A stretch of DNA of 64,000 nt from Leifsonia xyli (GCA_003243275.1 QFQR01000004.1:200812-264811); one strand, 5' to 3'. Shown: positions 51,338-60,931, counted from the stretch's first letter. Notes: a model not told the origin generated them from the letters alone. Made by a program: numbers and translations.

Positions 51338-54300
51338 ATGACGGTTTCGATGCGCGTGATGTCGGCGGGTGACGGGTATAAGTACCTGTTGCGCACTGTC
51401 GCGGCCGGCGACGGCGACCGCTCGCTCTCGACTCCGTTGACGCGCTACTACAACGCCGAGGGCACCCCGCCCGGTCGCTGGCTCGGTGCCGGGGTCGCCA
51501 CACTCGGCGGCGGGCGGATCAGCGTGGGTGATCAGGTCTCCGAAGCCCAGCTCCAGCTGCTGGTCGGCATGGGTCGAGACCCGATCACCGGTGAACCGCT
51601 GGGCCGCGCGTACCCCGAATACCGAACCGTGGCCGAGCGGATCGAGGCACGTACCAGTGCGCTTGATCCCGCACTCGGGCCGGCGTCACGCGCGGAGGCG
51701 GTCGCGGCCATCGACACGGAGGAGGCCGGGCGCGGGACGCGGCGGGCGGTTGCGGGGTTCGACTTCACGTTCTCGATCCCGAAGTCCGCCAGCGTGCTCT
51801 GGGCGGTCGCGGACGCGGGGACGCAGGCGTTGATCGCGGACGCGCATCACGCTGCGGTTGCGGAGGTGGTTGCGTTCATGGAGCGGGAGGTTGCAGCCAC
51901 CCGCACCGGCGCAACCGACCGCGACGGCGCGGTTGCACAGGTCGACGTCGCAGGTCTGGTCGCCACGGCGTTCGATCACTACGACAGCCGGGCGGGCGAC
52001 CCGCACCTGCACACGCATGTCGTCATCAGCAACAAGGTGCAGACCGTCCTCGATGGCAAATGGCGGTCGCTGGATGGGCGGCCGATGCACGCCGCCGTGG
52101 TCGCCCTCTCCGAGCTGCACGAGGCGGTGTTCGCTGACCACCTCACTCGCTCGTTTGGCGTCTCGTGGGAGGCGCGCGACATGGGCCGCGACCGCAACCC
52201 CGCGTGGGCGATCGCCGCGGTGCCCGAGGCGATGGTGAAGGAGTTCTCCACCCGTGCCCGGCACATTGATGCCGAGACCGACCGCCTCATCGGCCAGTAC
52301 GTCGACGCGCATGGGCGGCGGCCGTCGCCGGCGACGATCATGAAGCTCCGCGCCCAGGCCACCCTCTCGACCCGGCCGGAGAAGGAAGTCCGGTCGCTGG
52401 CTGACCTCACCGCCTCCTGGCGGGAACGGGCCGGGCAGGTGCTCGGGTCGGATACGACCTCGTGGGCGCGCGGCGTGACGGCAAACAAGGAGCCGTTGCT
52501 GCTGCGCGCGGACGACGTGCCGTTGGATGTGATCGACTCGCTCGGGGCAGACGTTGTGGCTGCGGTCGGTGAGAAGCGATCCACCTGGCATCGCTGGAAC
52601 CTCACTGCCGAGGCCGCGCGGCAGACGATGGCCTACCGGTTCGCGTCGACAGAGGATCGCGAAGCTATCGTCGGCCTGGTCGTAGACGCCGCCGAAGCCG
52701 CTTCGCTGCGCCTGACCCCGCCCGAGCTCGCATCCAGCCCGGCCGCGTTCCGCCGACCGGACGGCACGAGCGTGTTCCGGCCGAAGCACTCCGCGCTGTT
52801 CTCCTCCGAGGAGCTGCTGGCCGCCGAAGACCGCCTCCTCGAACGCGCCCACACCACCACCGCACCGACCGTGCCGCTGACCACCGTCGAACGGGTTACG
52901 AAGCGGCCCGACAGCAAGGGCCGGATGCTCGGTGACGACCAGGCGGCCGCACTGACGAAGATCGCGCTCTCGGGCCGGGTGGTCGATGTGCTGGTCGGCC
53001 CTGCTGGGGCGGGGAAGACCACCGCGATGTCAGCGTTGCGGCGGGCGTGGGAACGCGAGCACGGACGTGGCAGCGTGGTCGGGCTTGCGCCGTCCGCGGT
53101 CGCCGCGCAGGTCCTGGCCGATGACCTCGGCATCCAGACCGAGAACACGGCCAAGTGGCTCGACACTCACGACCGCGCCGGCGAGACGTTCCGCAAGGGT
53201 CAGCTCGTCATCGTCGACGAGGCATCGCTGGCGGGCACGCTCTCCCTTGACCGCATCACCGCCTTGGCGGCGGAGGCCGGGGCGAAGGTGCTGCTGGTCG
53301 GGGACCACGCCCAGCTTCAGTCCGTCACCGCCGGTGGCGCGTTCTCCCTCCTCGTCCACGACCGTGACGACGCCCCGGAGCTGGTCGACGTGCACCGGTT
53401 CGTCCACCCGTGGGAGAAGACCGCGTCCCTCGCGCTGCGGCATGGGCGCACCGATGTCATCGACACCTACACCGAACACGGTCGCATCCGAGGTGGTGAG
53501 ACGGAGGAGATGATCGACGTCGCCTACACCGCCTGGCGCAACGACACACTCGCCGGGCGAGCCAGTGTGCTCGTGACCGCCTCGAACGAGTCCGTCCAGG
53601 CGCTCAACAACCGGGCACGCGCTGATCTGATCCTCGACGGCACCGTGAACGCCCGCCGTGAGGTCGAACTGCACGACGGAATGAGGGCTGCGGTCGGGGA
53701 TACGGTCATCACTCGCCGCAACGACCGCCGCCTCCGCGCGGGACGGTCCTGGGTCCGCAACGGCGATAGGTGGACGGTCACCGAGGTCCGTGACGACGGC
53801 GCTCTCACCCTCCGCCGCGCAGGGCGCACGTGGGGCGCCTCGGTCGTGGTCCCGGCCGAGTACGCGGCCGAACACCTCGATCTCGGTTACGCCGTGACGT
53901 CATACCGGGCGCAGGGCATCACCGTGGACTCCTCGCACGTCCTGGCGGATGCGTCGATGACCAGAGAGACGTTCTATGTCGCCATGACGAGGGGGCGCGA
54001 GCAGAACATCGCCTACGTCGCCGTCGACAAGCCCGACCCCGCCCACGACGGCCCTCGCCCCGGCGACAACACCGAGGCGACAGCCCGGTCCGTGTTGTTC
54101 GGGGTGCTGCAGCACGTCGGTGCCGAGCTGTCGGCGCACGAGACGATCACTGCGGAGCAGGACACCTGGGCCTCGATCGCGCAGCTTACCGCCGAGTACG
54201 AGACCCTGGCCGCCGCCGCCCAACACGACCGCTGGGCCGCGCTCGTCCGCTCGTCTGGGCTCAGCGACGACGACGCCGAGGACGCGATCGCCTCACCCGC

Positions 54301-54889
54301 ATTCGGAGCGCTGACTGCCGAGCTCCGTCGGGCCGAGGCCAACCAGCACGACGTCGAGACCCTGCTGCCGCGCCTCGTGCGAGCACGCGGGTTCGGGGAC
54401 GCCGACGACATCGCCGCGGTCCTGCACTACCGTCTTGCCCGCGCGACCGCCAGGCCAGCGGGAGCCGGGCGTGCACGCAGAACACCACGTCTCATCGTGG
54501 GCCTCATCCCCGAAGCCACCGGCATCATGCCATCCGAGATGCGGCAAGCGCTGACCGAGCGACGCGACCTCATCGAAGCCCGGGCCGATGCTCTCCTCGA
54601 CACCGCACTCACCGAGAAACACGAGTGGATCACGAAACTCGGAACCCCACCCAAGACTGCACGAGCGGCCCAGGCATGGCGGAACGCCGCGCGCACCATC
54701 GCCGCCTACCGCGACCGCTACGGCATCACCGGACCCGCACCCCTCGGAGCACCCGCCGAAGCCGAGACGCAGAAGATCGACGTCGCCCGCGCCCGTGCTG
54801 CGCTTGACCGAACCCGCTCGCTCGAAAGAGAACCGAACAGCGCACGTCAATCGCCTGCTACTACTAGGCCGGTCCGACGCTCCTTGTAG
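51338..54889 (+). CDS. MobF-family relaxase-helicase (TrwC/TraI-like)
   Basis: 1183 residues from ATG 51338. Relaxase domain: catalytic tyrosines in TRYYNAEG (Tyr37/38), FDFTFSIPKSASVLWAV, and the HUH metal site HLHTH (223-227). Helicase half: VLVGPAGAGKTTAM (Walker A near 555), QLVIVDEASLAG (motif II), LLVGDHAQLQSV, and the RecD-like end YAVTSYRAQGITVD, FYVAMTRGREQN. It nicks oriT, attaches to the DNA 5' end and unwinds the strand for export through TraG and the T4SS. It is the only large plus-strand transfer gene. Confidence 0.95.
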   Translation: MTVSMRVMSAGDGYKYLLRTVAAGDGDRSLSTPLTRYYNAEGTPPGRWLGAGVATLGGGRISVGDQVSEAQLQLLVGMGRDPITGEPLGRAYPEYRTVAERIEARTSALDPALGPASRAEAVAAIDTEEAGRGTRRAVAGFDFTFSIPKSASVLWAVADAGTQALIADAHHAAVAEVVAFMEREVAATRTGATDRDGAVAQVDVAGLVATAFDHYDSRAGDPHLHTHVVISNKVQTVLDGKWRSLDGRPMHAAVVALSELHEAVFADHLTRSFGVSWEARDMGRDRNPAWAIAAVPEAMVKEFSTRARHIDAETDRLIGQYVDAHGRRPSPATIMKLRAQATLSTRPEKEVRSLADLTASWRERAGQVLGSDTTSWARGVTANKEPLLLRADDVPLDVIDSLGADVVAAVGEKRSTWHRWNLTAEAARQTMAYRFASTEDREAIVGLVVDAAEAASLRLTPPELASSPAAFRRPDGTSVFRPKHSALFSSEELLAAEDRLLERAHTTTAPTVPLTTVERVTKRPDSKGRMLGDDQAAALTKIALSGRVVDVLVGPAGAGKTTAMSALRRAWEREHGRGSVVGLAPSAVAAQVLADDLGIQTENTAKWLDTHDRAGETFRKGQLVIVDEASLAGTLSLDRITALAAEAGAKVLLVGDHAQLQSVTAGGAFSLLVHDRDDAPELVDVHRFVHPWEKTASLALRHGRTDVIDTYTEHGRIRGGETEEMIDVAYTAWRNDTLAGRASVLVTASNESVQALNNRARADLILDGTVNARREVELHDGMRAAVGDTVITRRNDRRLRAGRSWVRNGDRWTVTEVRDDGALTLRRAGRTWGASVVVPAEYAAEHLDLGYAVTSYRAQGITVDSSHVLADASMTRETFYVAMTRGREQNIAYVAVDKPDPAHDGPRPGDNTEATARSVLFGVLQHVGAELSAHETITAEQDTWASIAQLTAEYETLAAAAQHDRWAALVRSSGLSDDDAEDAIASPAFGALTAELRRAEANQHDVETLLPRLVRARGFGDADDIAAVLHYRLARATARPAGAGRARRTPRLIVGLIPEATGIMPSEMRQALTERRDLIEARADALLDTALTEKHEWITKLGTPPKTARAAQAWRNAARTIAAYRDRYGITGPAPLGAPAEAETQKIDVARARAALDRTRSLEREPNSARQSPATTRPVRRSL

Positions 54890-54964
54890 CGCCTGAACGC
54901 CAACCTACGAAGCCCGCGACCTGGTAGCGTGAAGATGTGTCCCGTACAAGGAGGCTACGAGAAG

Positions 54965-55165
54965 ATGCCGGAAGATAACGAGGTTCTGACCGCTGATGAA
55001 GCGGCAGCGCTCTTGCGTGTCTCCACCAAGACAGTGCTCTCACTCGCCCGCGCGGGGTCGCTGCCCGGAGAGAAGGTGGGACGCGCTTGGCGCTTCGTGA
55101 GGAGCGATGTCCTTGCGTACGTCCGCGGTTCACTGCCGCAGGCAGGAGCAGAGCACAATGAGTGA
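54965..55165 (+). CDS. Helix-turn-helix (excisionase/MerR-like) protein
   Basis: 66 residues from ATG 54965, with AAGGAGG upstream. VLTADEAAALLRVSTKTVLSLARAGSLPGEKVGRAWRFVRSDVLAYVR is the winged-helix fold of the excise/HTH_17 family. It could be the recombination directionality factor of the ICE or the regulator of the following methyltransferase module. The 48-bp gap to the next gene and low GC favour the latter. Confidence 0.8.
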   Translation: MPEDNEVLTADEAAALLRVSTKTVLSLARAGSLPGEKVGRAWRFVRSDVLAYVRGSLPQAGAEHNE

Positions 55166-55213
55166 GGTCGTGACGGCACTGTCCGAGATGAACAGTGTCC
55201 TAGGCGGTGACAA

Positions 55214-56728
55214 ATGCTAGATACTTCGAACTGGCCCGAAGTTGAGCTTGACGTCCTGAAAGAAATCCAACTCGATCCAAAAAACGTTCGCCTTGAAGTG
55301 GCCGACGCGAAGGTCGAGGCCGACATCATTGAAGACCTGTTCGTCAACGAAGATGCGTTAGCGCTTGTCGAGGGCATCTGCAAGGTCGGCTATCTGACAC
55401 ACGAGACGCCGGTCGTCCTAAAGCGACGCGGTAAGTATGTGATGGTTGAGGGGAACCGCAGGCTCGCTGCACTCAAAGCCATCCAGAACCCGATGTTGGT
55501 CCCCGACTATCAGGCGCGAGTCGCGTCGCTGGCGGCCCTTCTGCCAGACCGCTCTGCGCTCGCGAAGGTCCGGGTCATGGTTGCACCGAACCAGACCGAA
55601 GCGGATCAGTTGATCGCGGCTATCCACACCGGGAACCTGCGGCGGGCCTGGAGTCCCAGCAGGCAGGCGGCGTTCTTCCAGGCGCAGATCGACGCGGGGA
55701 GGAAGCTCCGTGAACTTCTGACTAGGTATCCCACGATCGACGTTCGCAAATTCGTCTTTCGAGCGCACATCATCAATCTCTTCAAGTCCGTGCATTACGA
55801 CGAGGCCGAGCTTCAAGACTTCCTTGCAACAAAGAAGTGGGCCAGGGGCCTATCGACGCTGGCGCGCATCTACGAGTCGAAAGAGTTCCTTGACCTGACG
55901 GGGCTTACGATGGATTCAGACGGCAACGTCACGAAGACGCTCTCGGACGAAGTCTTCAAAGATGTTGCTACGGCAATCGTTCGCGGGATGTACGACGAGA
56001 ACATCAACACGCGCAGCCTGAACTCGGTCTCAAGTCCTCGCTACACGCAGCTGATGAAGGAACTGCGTCAGATCGTTGCTGACGCGGGAGAAGCAGCTCC
56101 GCCTAACCCCACAACCCCAACTACAGGGACGACTCCCGACGGAGGGAACAACCCACCGCCCGGTGGCCCCGGCGCTAAGCCGACTCCGCCCACGGGGGCA
56201 CCTGGTCTCGGAGAACCTCCGAGCGCTGCGCCTGGCACCGCGGAGCCGAAGCCTCCGAGGAAGCGTCCAGCCAAGAAGAAGCTCAGGAACCTCGACCTCG
56301 GGCAGATCAAGGCTCCCGCGAGTTACCCCGAAGGGTTGAAACTGCTGCTCGGCGAACTGTCTGAGGTCGACGTGCAAAAGTTCCCTAACGCCACCTTCCT
56401 AATGATCCGGGCCGTACTGGAAAAGTCGATCAAGGCGTATGCGGAGGCAAAGTCGATCGACATCAAGGGCTCCGGGAACAACCAGAACGGCCGTGTCCAA
56501 CTTGGCCACGCCCTGAACTGGCTCTTGGAACACGTCAAGGCGAACGGCCCGAAGCACCTGATCCAGGTCATCGAGGGCGTCAGGACAGGGAAGCTCGTTA
56601 CGTACACGAACTCAGGCGACTCGCTCAATGCGATCAACCACAACCACCACTTCCTAGTCGATCCCGACCAAACGTTCTCAATGTGGGCCTCCATCGACTC
56701 GATCATGAGATACGTGATGAAGCCATGA
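55214..56728 (+). CDS. ParB-nuclease-domain protein paired with a DNA adenine methyltransferase
   Basis: 504 residues from ATG 55214. Residues 10-110 are a ParB/Srx-like domain (EIQLDPKNVRLE, VGYLTHETPVVLKRRGKYVMVEGNRRLAALKAI). A helical middle follows, then a Pro/Gly-rich disordered linker (about 295-345). A separate C-terminal domain (365-504) has KFPNATFLMIRAVLEKSIKAYAE and the His-rich end LNAINHNHHFLVDP. The C-terminal domain is not recognised. The gene overlaps the methyltransferase by 4 nt and has lower GC and different codon use from the ICE backbone, so the pair was probably acquired together. A defence or epigenetic role is inference. Confidence 0.75.
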   Translation: MLDTSNWPEVELDVLKEIQLDPKNVRLEVADAKVEADIIEDLFVNEDALALVEGICKVGYLTHETPVVLKRRGKYVMVEGNRRLAALKAIQNPMLVPDYQARVASLAALLPDRSALAKVRVMVAPNQTEADQLIAAIHTGNLRRAWSPSRQAAFFQAQIDAGRKLRELLTRYPTIDVRKFVFRAHIINLFKSVHYDEAELQDFLATKKWARGLSTLARIYESKEFLDLTGLTMDSDGNVTKTLSDEVFKDVATAIVRGMYDENINTRSLNSVSSPRYTQLMKELRQIVADAGEAAPPNPTTPTTGTTPDGGNNPPPGGPGAKPTPPTGAPGLGEPPSAAPGTAEPKPPRKRPAKKKLRNLDLGQIKAPASYPEGLKLLLGELSEVDVQKFPNATFLMIRAVLEKSIKAYAEAKSIDIKGSGNNQNGRVQLGHALNWLLEHVKANGPKHLIQVIEGVRTGKLVTYTNSGDSLNAINHNHHFLVDPDQTFSMWASIDSIMRYVMKP

Positions 56729-57618
56729 GCACGAGCGCCATCGGGGTGTCCACACGACGCCCGCGAATCTCACCGCTCCGGTACCCGGGCGGAAAGTCTG
56801 CCTTGTACTCGCGCCTGCGCAAGATGATCCGCGATATGGACCTCGCAGGCTGCACCTACGTCGAGCCGTATGCGGGCGGAGTCGGCGCCGGTCTCAGTCT
56901 CCTGGTAACGGGGCAAGTCGAGCGCGTCGTCATCAACGACCTCGACCCGGCTATCCACGCATTCTGGACTACGGTTCAGTCCGAGCCCGGATGGCTGATC
57001 GAGCGAATCCACAAGGCCAAGCTTGACGTCACCGAGTGGCGGCGGCAGCGCGAAATCTATGTTGCCGCCGACACCAGCGATCTGTCACAGCTCGGATTTG
57101 CCACCTTCTATCTCAATCGCACGAACAGGTCCGGGGTGCTCAACGGCGGCCCGATCGGCGGGCTAGACCAAACGGGTAATTACAAGATCGACGCCCGCTT
57201 CAACCGGGACGGCCTTGCTGAACGTATCCGAATACTGTCGCTCTATGCAGACAACATCGTCCCGACGTCGCGCGATGGTATTGAGGTCATCGCTGAGTAC
57301 GCTCCCAAGGACGATGTCTTCATCTACGCCGACCCGCCCTACTTCGAGAAGGCCGGTTCGTTGTACCTCAACGCCTTCTCTGCAACCGACCACGAAGACC
57401 TTGCGCGGGTCCTCAACTCCGTCGCAGACAGGCCGTGGATTCTTACCTATGACAACGCTCCACAGGTGGCGGAGCTCTACGCGGCGCGTCGGCGTCGAGA
57501 GTTTGAGCTCCACTACTCAGCGCATCGCGTCGGCAAAGCCACTGAGGTCGCCGTGCTCTCTGAATCCGTTCCGGAGATCGGACAGGGCTGGCCGCTCACG
57601 CCGACAACGTTGACGTAG
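56725..57618 (+). CDS. Dam-like (D12 class) N6-adenine DNA methyltransferase
   Basis: 297 residues from ATG 56725 (ATGA overlap). Motif X/I SPLRYPGGKSAL (16-27), YVEPYAGGVGAGLSLL (45-60), NDLDPAIHAFW, the D12 central block YLNRTNRSGVLNGGPIGG, and catalytic DPPY (203-206) are all present, in the order of Dam/D12 enzymes. It methylates adenine in a short palindrome. No restriction endonuclease is adjacent; the ParB-domain partner may supply nuclease or regulatory function. Confidence 0.9.
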   Translation: MSTSAIGVSTRRPRISPLRYPGGKSALYSRLRKMIRDMDLAGCTYVEPYAGGVGAGLSLLVTGQVERVVINDLDPAIHAFWTTVQSEPGWLIERIHKAKLDVTEWRRQREIYVAADTSDLSQLGFATFYLNRTNRSGVLNGGPIGGLDQTGNYKIDARFNRDGLAERIRILSLYADNIVPTSRDGIEVIAEYAPKDDVFIYADPPYFEKAGSLYLNAFSATDHEDLARVLNSVADRPWILTYDNAPQVAELYAARRRREFELHYSAHRVGKATEVAVLSESVPEIGQGWPLTPTTLT

Positions 57619-57666
57619 CCAGCTCCTACGGGACGAGGGCCGCCCACCGCAGAGGAGGCGGAAGAA

Positions 57667-58917
57667 CTATGCCTCCTCGCGCTCGGGCGGACGGATCAGC
57701 CGCACGTTTGATACGCCGCCTTGGTTGACGCAATCCTGAGCGAGGTCGTGAACACGCCAGTAGAAGTCAAGGTCGGCAGCCGCCGCGTTCACGGTGCTCT
57801 CGACAGGCATGTAGCGGTGCAACGGTGTGGAGACACCACCGTAGGAGTGGCCGAAGTTATCCACCGTGAGGATCGTCAGGGCCTCTGATCCGGTCCACTC
57901 GATCCCGACGCGCACGTCGTACTCGTCGTTGCCCGTCGCGTCGGCGGTCGTCCGGATGAGAGCCATCAGGCCTGCGACGCCGCACTCGACCGCGTCCGAC
58001 TGGACCTGCGATCCCTCGAAGTACCCGTCGCTACTCATGCGGTGGCCGCCGATTGCGGCTGCGAGCGTGACTGATCCGTCGTGGTGGAGACTTGCCCATG
58101 CTTCCTTCCACTGTGATCTGTCGCCCGTTGCGGTGTTGACGGCGACCCAGCGCCGCGATCCCGGTCGTGGGTTGTGCCGGTCGACGTTTTCCAGCGGGTG
58201 CACACCTCCACGTCCGGCGTAGAACAGGGCGAGGCCTTCGGCCTTGGTCAGTACGTCGCGCGCTCCGTCGCGCGTCAGGCGGTTGTGGAGGCGAGGGACG
58301 CGCGGGTGGGCGACAGCGATCAGCCAGGCGCGTTCGCTCGTGGCGCGGCCGCCCGCGGTCTCGGCATACAGGTTGTCGAGCGCTTCGCTGGCGTGGCGGC
58401 GTTCATCGAAGCGTGCTCGGTACATCGCCTCGATCTGTCGTTCCTTCATCCATACGGTGTCGGAGTCGTTGCGCACCGGAGCGCCGAAGTAGTCGTTGCG
58501 GTAGATCAGGTGTGGCCCGTCAACGCTTGCCGGCACTTCCACGACGACAGCGCGGGCACCCTCCGTTCCGAGGCGGTGCACGTTGAGGCCGAAGACGGGC
58601 GGGGAGATAGCGGTGATCGCTGCGGAGCGCAGGGATCGCTCGTACGCTTCATCGAACTCTCCGACGTCGACTCGCTCTGTCGCGGCCTTCTGCGACTCGC
58701 GTACTCCGAACACGATGACGCCGCCGCCGCTGTTCGCCATCGCTGCAACGTCCTTGGGGAAGTCTGTTTGCGGTAGTCCCTTCGCCGGGGGCAGCTCTGA
58801 CTTCCAGTCCAGGTCGGTCGTCTCCATGACTCCGCTGCTCACCGCCGCATCCAGCAGTTCGTCCGTCAGAGGTCCAGGAGCGACCCCGAGGGCGCGATGC
58901 AGAGCGGTGAAGATCAT
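57667..58917 (-). CDS. AlbA_2 (Schlafen-type) domain protein
   Basis: 416 residues from ATG 58917; the longer frame to 58947 is less likely. The AlbA_2 domain is clear: TTDLDWKSELPP, DFPKDVAAMANSGGGVIVFGV (33-71), then VVVEVPASVDGPHLI. The C-terminal half (about 190-416) contains ERAWLIAVAHP and RRWVAVNTATGDRSQWKEAW and is unassigned. AlbA_2/Schlafen proteins include tRNA- or RNA-targeting antiviral proteins. It is convergent with the methyltransferase gene, 48 bp apart, and belongs to the same accessory block. Confidence 0.8.
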   Translation of the reverse strand: MIFTALHRALGVAPGPLTDELLDAAVSSGVMETTDLDWKSELPPAKGLPQTDFPKDVAAMANSGGGVIVFGVRESQKAATERVDVGEFDEAYERSLRSAAITAISPPVFGLNVHRLGTEGARAVVVEVPASVDGPHLIYRNDYFGAPVRNDSDTVWMKERQIEAMYRARFDERRHASEALDNLYAETAGGRATSERAWLIAVAHPRVPRLHNRLTRDGARDVLTKAEGLALFYAGRGGVHPLENVDRHNPRPGSRRWVAVNTATGDRSQWKEAWASLHHDGSVTLAAAIGGHRMSSDGYFEGSQVQSDAVECGVAGLMALIRTTADATGNDEYDVRVGIEWTGSEALTILTVDNFGHSYGGVSTPLHRYMPVESTVNAAAADLDFYWRVHDLAQDCVNQGGVSNVRLIRPPEREEA

Positions 58918-58974
58918 GACCCCCAGCGTAGGGATCACCTGCGACAACTGGCGGTGACGCCGACCAGTGGCTGC

Positions 58975-59970
58975 CTACAGCGCGCGCCCCTCCCGATGAG
59001 CGGACGGGGTGATGCCCGACTCACGCGCGAATGCCTGCCCGCCGCCACCTGCGGGCGAGTCGAGGAGGGCCGTGACGTCTGTGGCGTCGGTGATGAGGGA
59101 CGCGATGCCTTCGCGCAGGAGCCGGTGCGTGCCGGAGCTGGCGGCACTGGTTACCGGGCCGGGCACGGCGCCGACCGGGCGTCCGAGCTGCGTAGCGCGG
59201 GCGGCGACGTTGAGGGAGCTGGAGCGATAGCCGGCCTCCACGACGACGGTTGCACCGGAGAGGGCACCGAGGATGCGATTGCGGGCGAGGAAACGCCACT
59301 TGGTCGGCGCGGAGCCGGGCGGCATCTCACTGGCGAGCAGGCCGAGGTCTCCGACTCGTGCCAGCAGCTCACGATTGCCGGATGGGTAGAGGCGATCCAA
59401 GCCGCCGACCATGACGGCGAGGGTCTGCCCGCCTGTGGCGAGTGCGGCTCGGTGTGCGGCGGCGTCGATGCCGTAGGCGCCGCCGGCCACGATGATCCGC
59501 TCAGCATGGGTCAGATTGGAGGCGAGTTCGCCCGTGACGTGCTCGCCGTAACTAGTGGCGGCGCGGGCTCCGGTGATCGTGACGCGATCGTTCAGCGGCG
59601 CGGTGAGGTAGGAGACAGCGCCTCGCAGCCATAGAGCGGTGGGGGCGCGGTTGCCCAGATCGTTGAGGGCGGTCGGCCACTCATCGTCGCTGGGGATGAG
59701 GATGCGCAGCCCGAGGCGGTCAGTCTCCGCGAGTGCCTGCGTGACCGTGCGGGCATCCATTCGCGGGGCGACCTTGTTGCGCCACAGCCTGGCCTCGACC
59801 GCATCGACGTTCTTCGGGAGTGCGCCGGCACCGGCTGCCAGGCGCACGGTCTCGACCGCGCCGACCGCGGCGAGGAGCCTGCCGGTCACGGCGTCGTCGG
59901 GCTCCAAGGTCGATGCCAGGGCGACCCGTGCGGAGCGTTCGTCCTTGGCGAGAGAAGTGATCGTGACCAT
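58975..59970 (-). CDS. dprA: DprA/Smf-family DNA-processing protein
   Basis: 331 residues from ATG 59970. After a helical N-terminus the Rossmann-like DprA core reads TITGARAATSYGEHV, IIVAGGAYGIDAAAHRAAL, VMVGGLDRLYPSGN, SEMPPG and RNRILGALSGATVVVEAG. DprA loads RecA on incoming single-stranded DNA; some mobile copies instead serve in defence. No competence genes accompany it, so it probably protects or processes DNA during conjugation. A GCGCACCT motif lies 29 bp upstream. Confidence 0.88.
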   Translation of the reverse strand: MVTITSLAKDERSARVALASTLEPDDAVTGRLLAAVGAVETVRLAAGAGALPKNVDAVEARLWRNKVAPRMDARTVTQALAETDRLGLRILIPSDDEWPTALNDLGNRAPTALWLRGAVSYLTAPLNDRVTITGARAATSYGEHVTGELASNLTHAERIIVAGGAYGIDAAAHRAALATGGQTLAVMVGGLDRLYPSGNRELLARVGDLGLLASEMPPGSAPTKWRFLARNRILGALSGATVVVEAGYRSSSLNVAARATQLGRPVGAVPGPVTSAASSGTHRLLREGIASLITDATDVTALLDSPAGGGGQAFARESGITPSAHREGRAL

Positions 59971-59998
59971 GCCCGGCTCCCATCCGTGTGTGCCAGAC

Positions 59999-60035
59999 AG
60001 GTGCGCGAGCGCCGCCCGAATCCCCGGGCGCACCT
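59999..60035. promoter_or_regulatory. Inverted pair of the recurrent GCGCACCT motif between divergent genes
   Basis: AGGTGCGC at 59999-60006 and GCGCACCT at 60028-60035 face each other across a GC-rich 21-bp spacer, between dprA and the membrane-resolvase gene. The same 8-mer stands upstream of several other minus-strand ICE genes (see findings). It may be a shared operator or promoter element of the ICE. Confidence 0.4.
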
Positions 60036-60172
60036 CTTACGAATGTCGCCGGAGCGTCGTACTCTGGAGGGGAGGCAGATTCCTCCTTGATGTGGCGTCC
60101 CTCGCGGACAGGCCCTCGGGCCACTCTCTACGCACTGTCTCGTCACCTGACCGTGCCACGAGAGGAAACGCC

Positions 60173-60931
60173 ATGATCCGACTGCTCTGGGCGCTCAGCG
60201 CCCACGCCCGCTACTACCTGCGGCGTTACATGCCCACCAACATCGCGCTCGACGCGATCCGCACCCGCCGCGGCCTGAAGTGGGGCATCCTCGCGATGCT
60301 CCTCGCGGTCCCGTACTTCCTCGCAGCGAACTACTGCATCACGCTGATCGAGGGCGGCGGCCCGGGCTGGCTGAACCTCCTCGTGCTCCTGTTCTGCTGG
60401 AATGCGCTCAAGTTCCTCATCATGGGCCTGGTCAGTGTCATCTTGCTCGTCCGCGCCCGCGTCCAGGAGGCCGTCGAGCGTCGCCGCCCGCCGCATGAAC
60501 GAGGCACAGTCCCTCAAGTACCCGATGGCGAGTGTGGCGTGATGGGCGCCGTGATCTACACCCGCAGCGCACGCCCGAACTGGGCAACCCACGCTCACCA
60601 GCGGGCCGCCTGCCAATGCCTGGCCGCCGAGCTCGGCTACGAGGTCAGCGGCGAGTTCCACGACAACGGCCGGACACGACCCGCGCTCGACCAGGCCCTC
60701 GCCACCATCCGCGACGGGCAGGCATCGGCGCTCATCGTCGCGGACCTCTACCGACTCAGCCGACCGTCTACCGAGTTCGCCCGCATCATCGAGGCGCTGG
60801 ACGAGGCCGACGTGCCCCTCTACGTCGTCGGGCAAGGCCGCGTGAGCCTTCCCGCGACTCCCGAGCTCGGCATCATGCTGGCGATCGCCGAGTACGAGGC
60901 CAAGCACTCCGAGGAGGACTTCACTCTGTAA
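60173..60931 (+). CDS. Fusion of a small membrane protein with a serine-resolvase-like domain
   Basis: 252 residues from ATG 60173. Residues 1-110 are a basic N-terminus and two or three helices (WGILAMLLAVPYFLAANYCITLI, WLNLLVLLFCWNALKFLIMGLVSVILLV). Residues 124-252, beginning MGAVIYTRSARPNWATHAHQRAACQCLAAELGYEV, resemble a resolvase catalytic fold with SALIVADLYRLSRP and FARIIEALDEADVPLYVVG, but the Y-x-R-V-S serine signature is altered. An internal ATG at 60542 could start the second part alone. The unbroken frame suggests a fusion of two genes that are normally separate; recombinase activity is doubtful. Confidence 0.65.
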   Translation: MIRLLWALSAHARYYLRRYMPTNIALDAIRTRRGLKWGILAMLLAVPYFLAANYCITLIEGGGPGWLNLLVLLFCWNALKFLIMGLVSVILLVRARVQEAVERRRPPHERGTVPQVPDGECGVMGAVIYTRSARPNWATHAHQRAACQCLAAELGYEVSGEFHDNGRTRPALDQALATIRDGQASALIVADLYRLSRPSTEFARIIEALDEADVPLYVVGQGRVSLPATPELGIMLAIAEYEAKHSEEDFTL

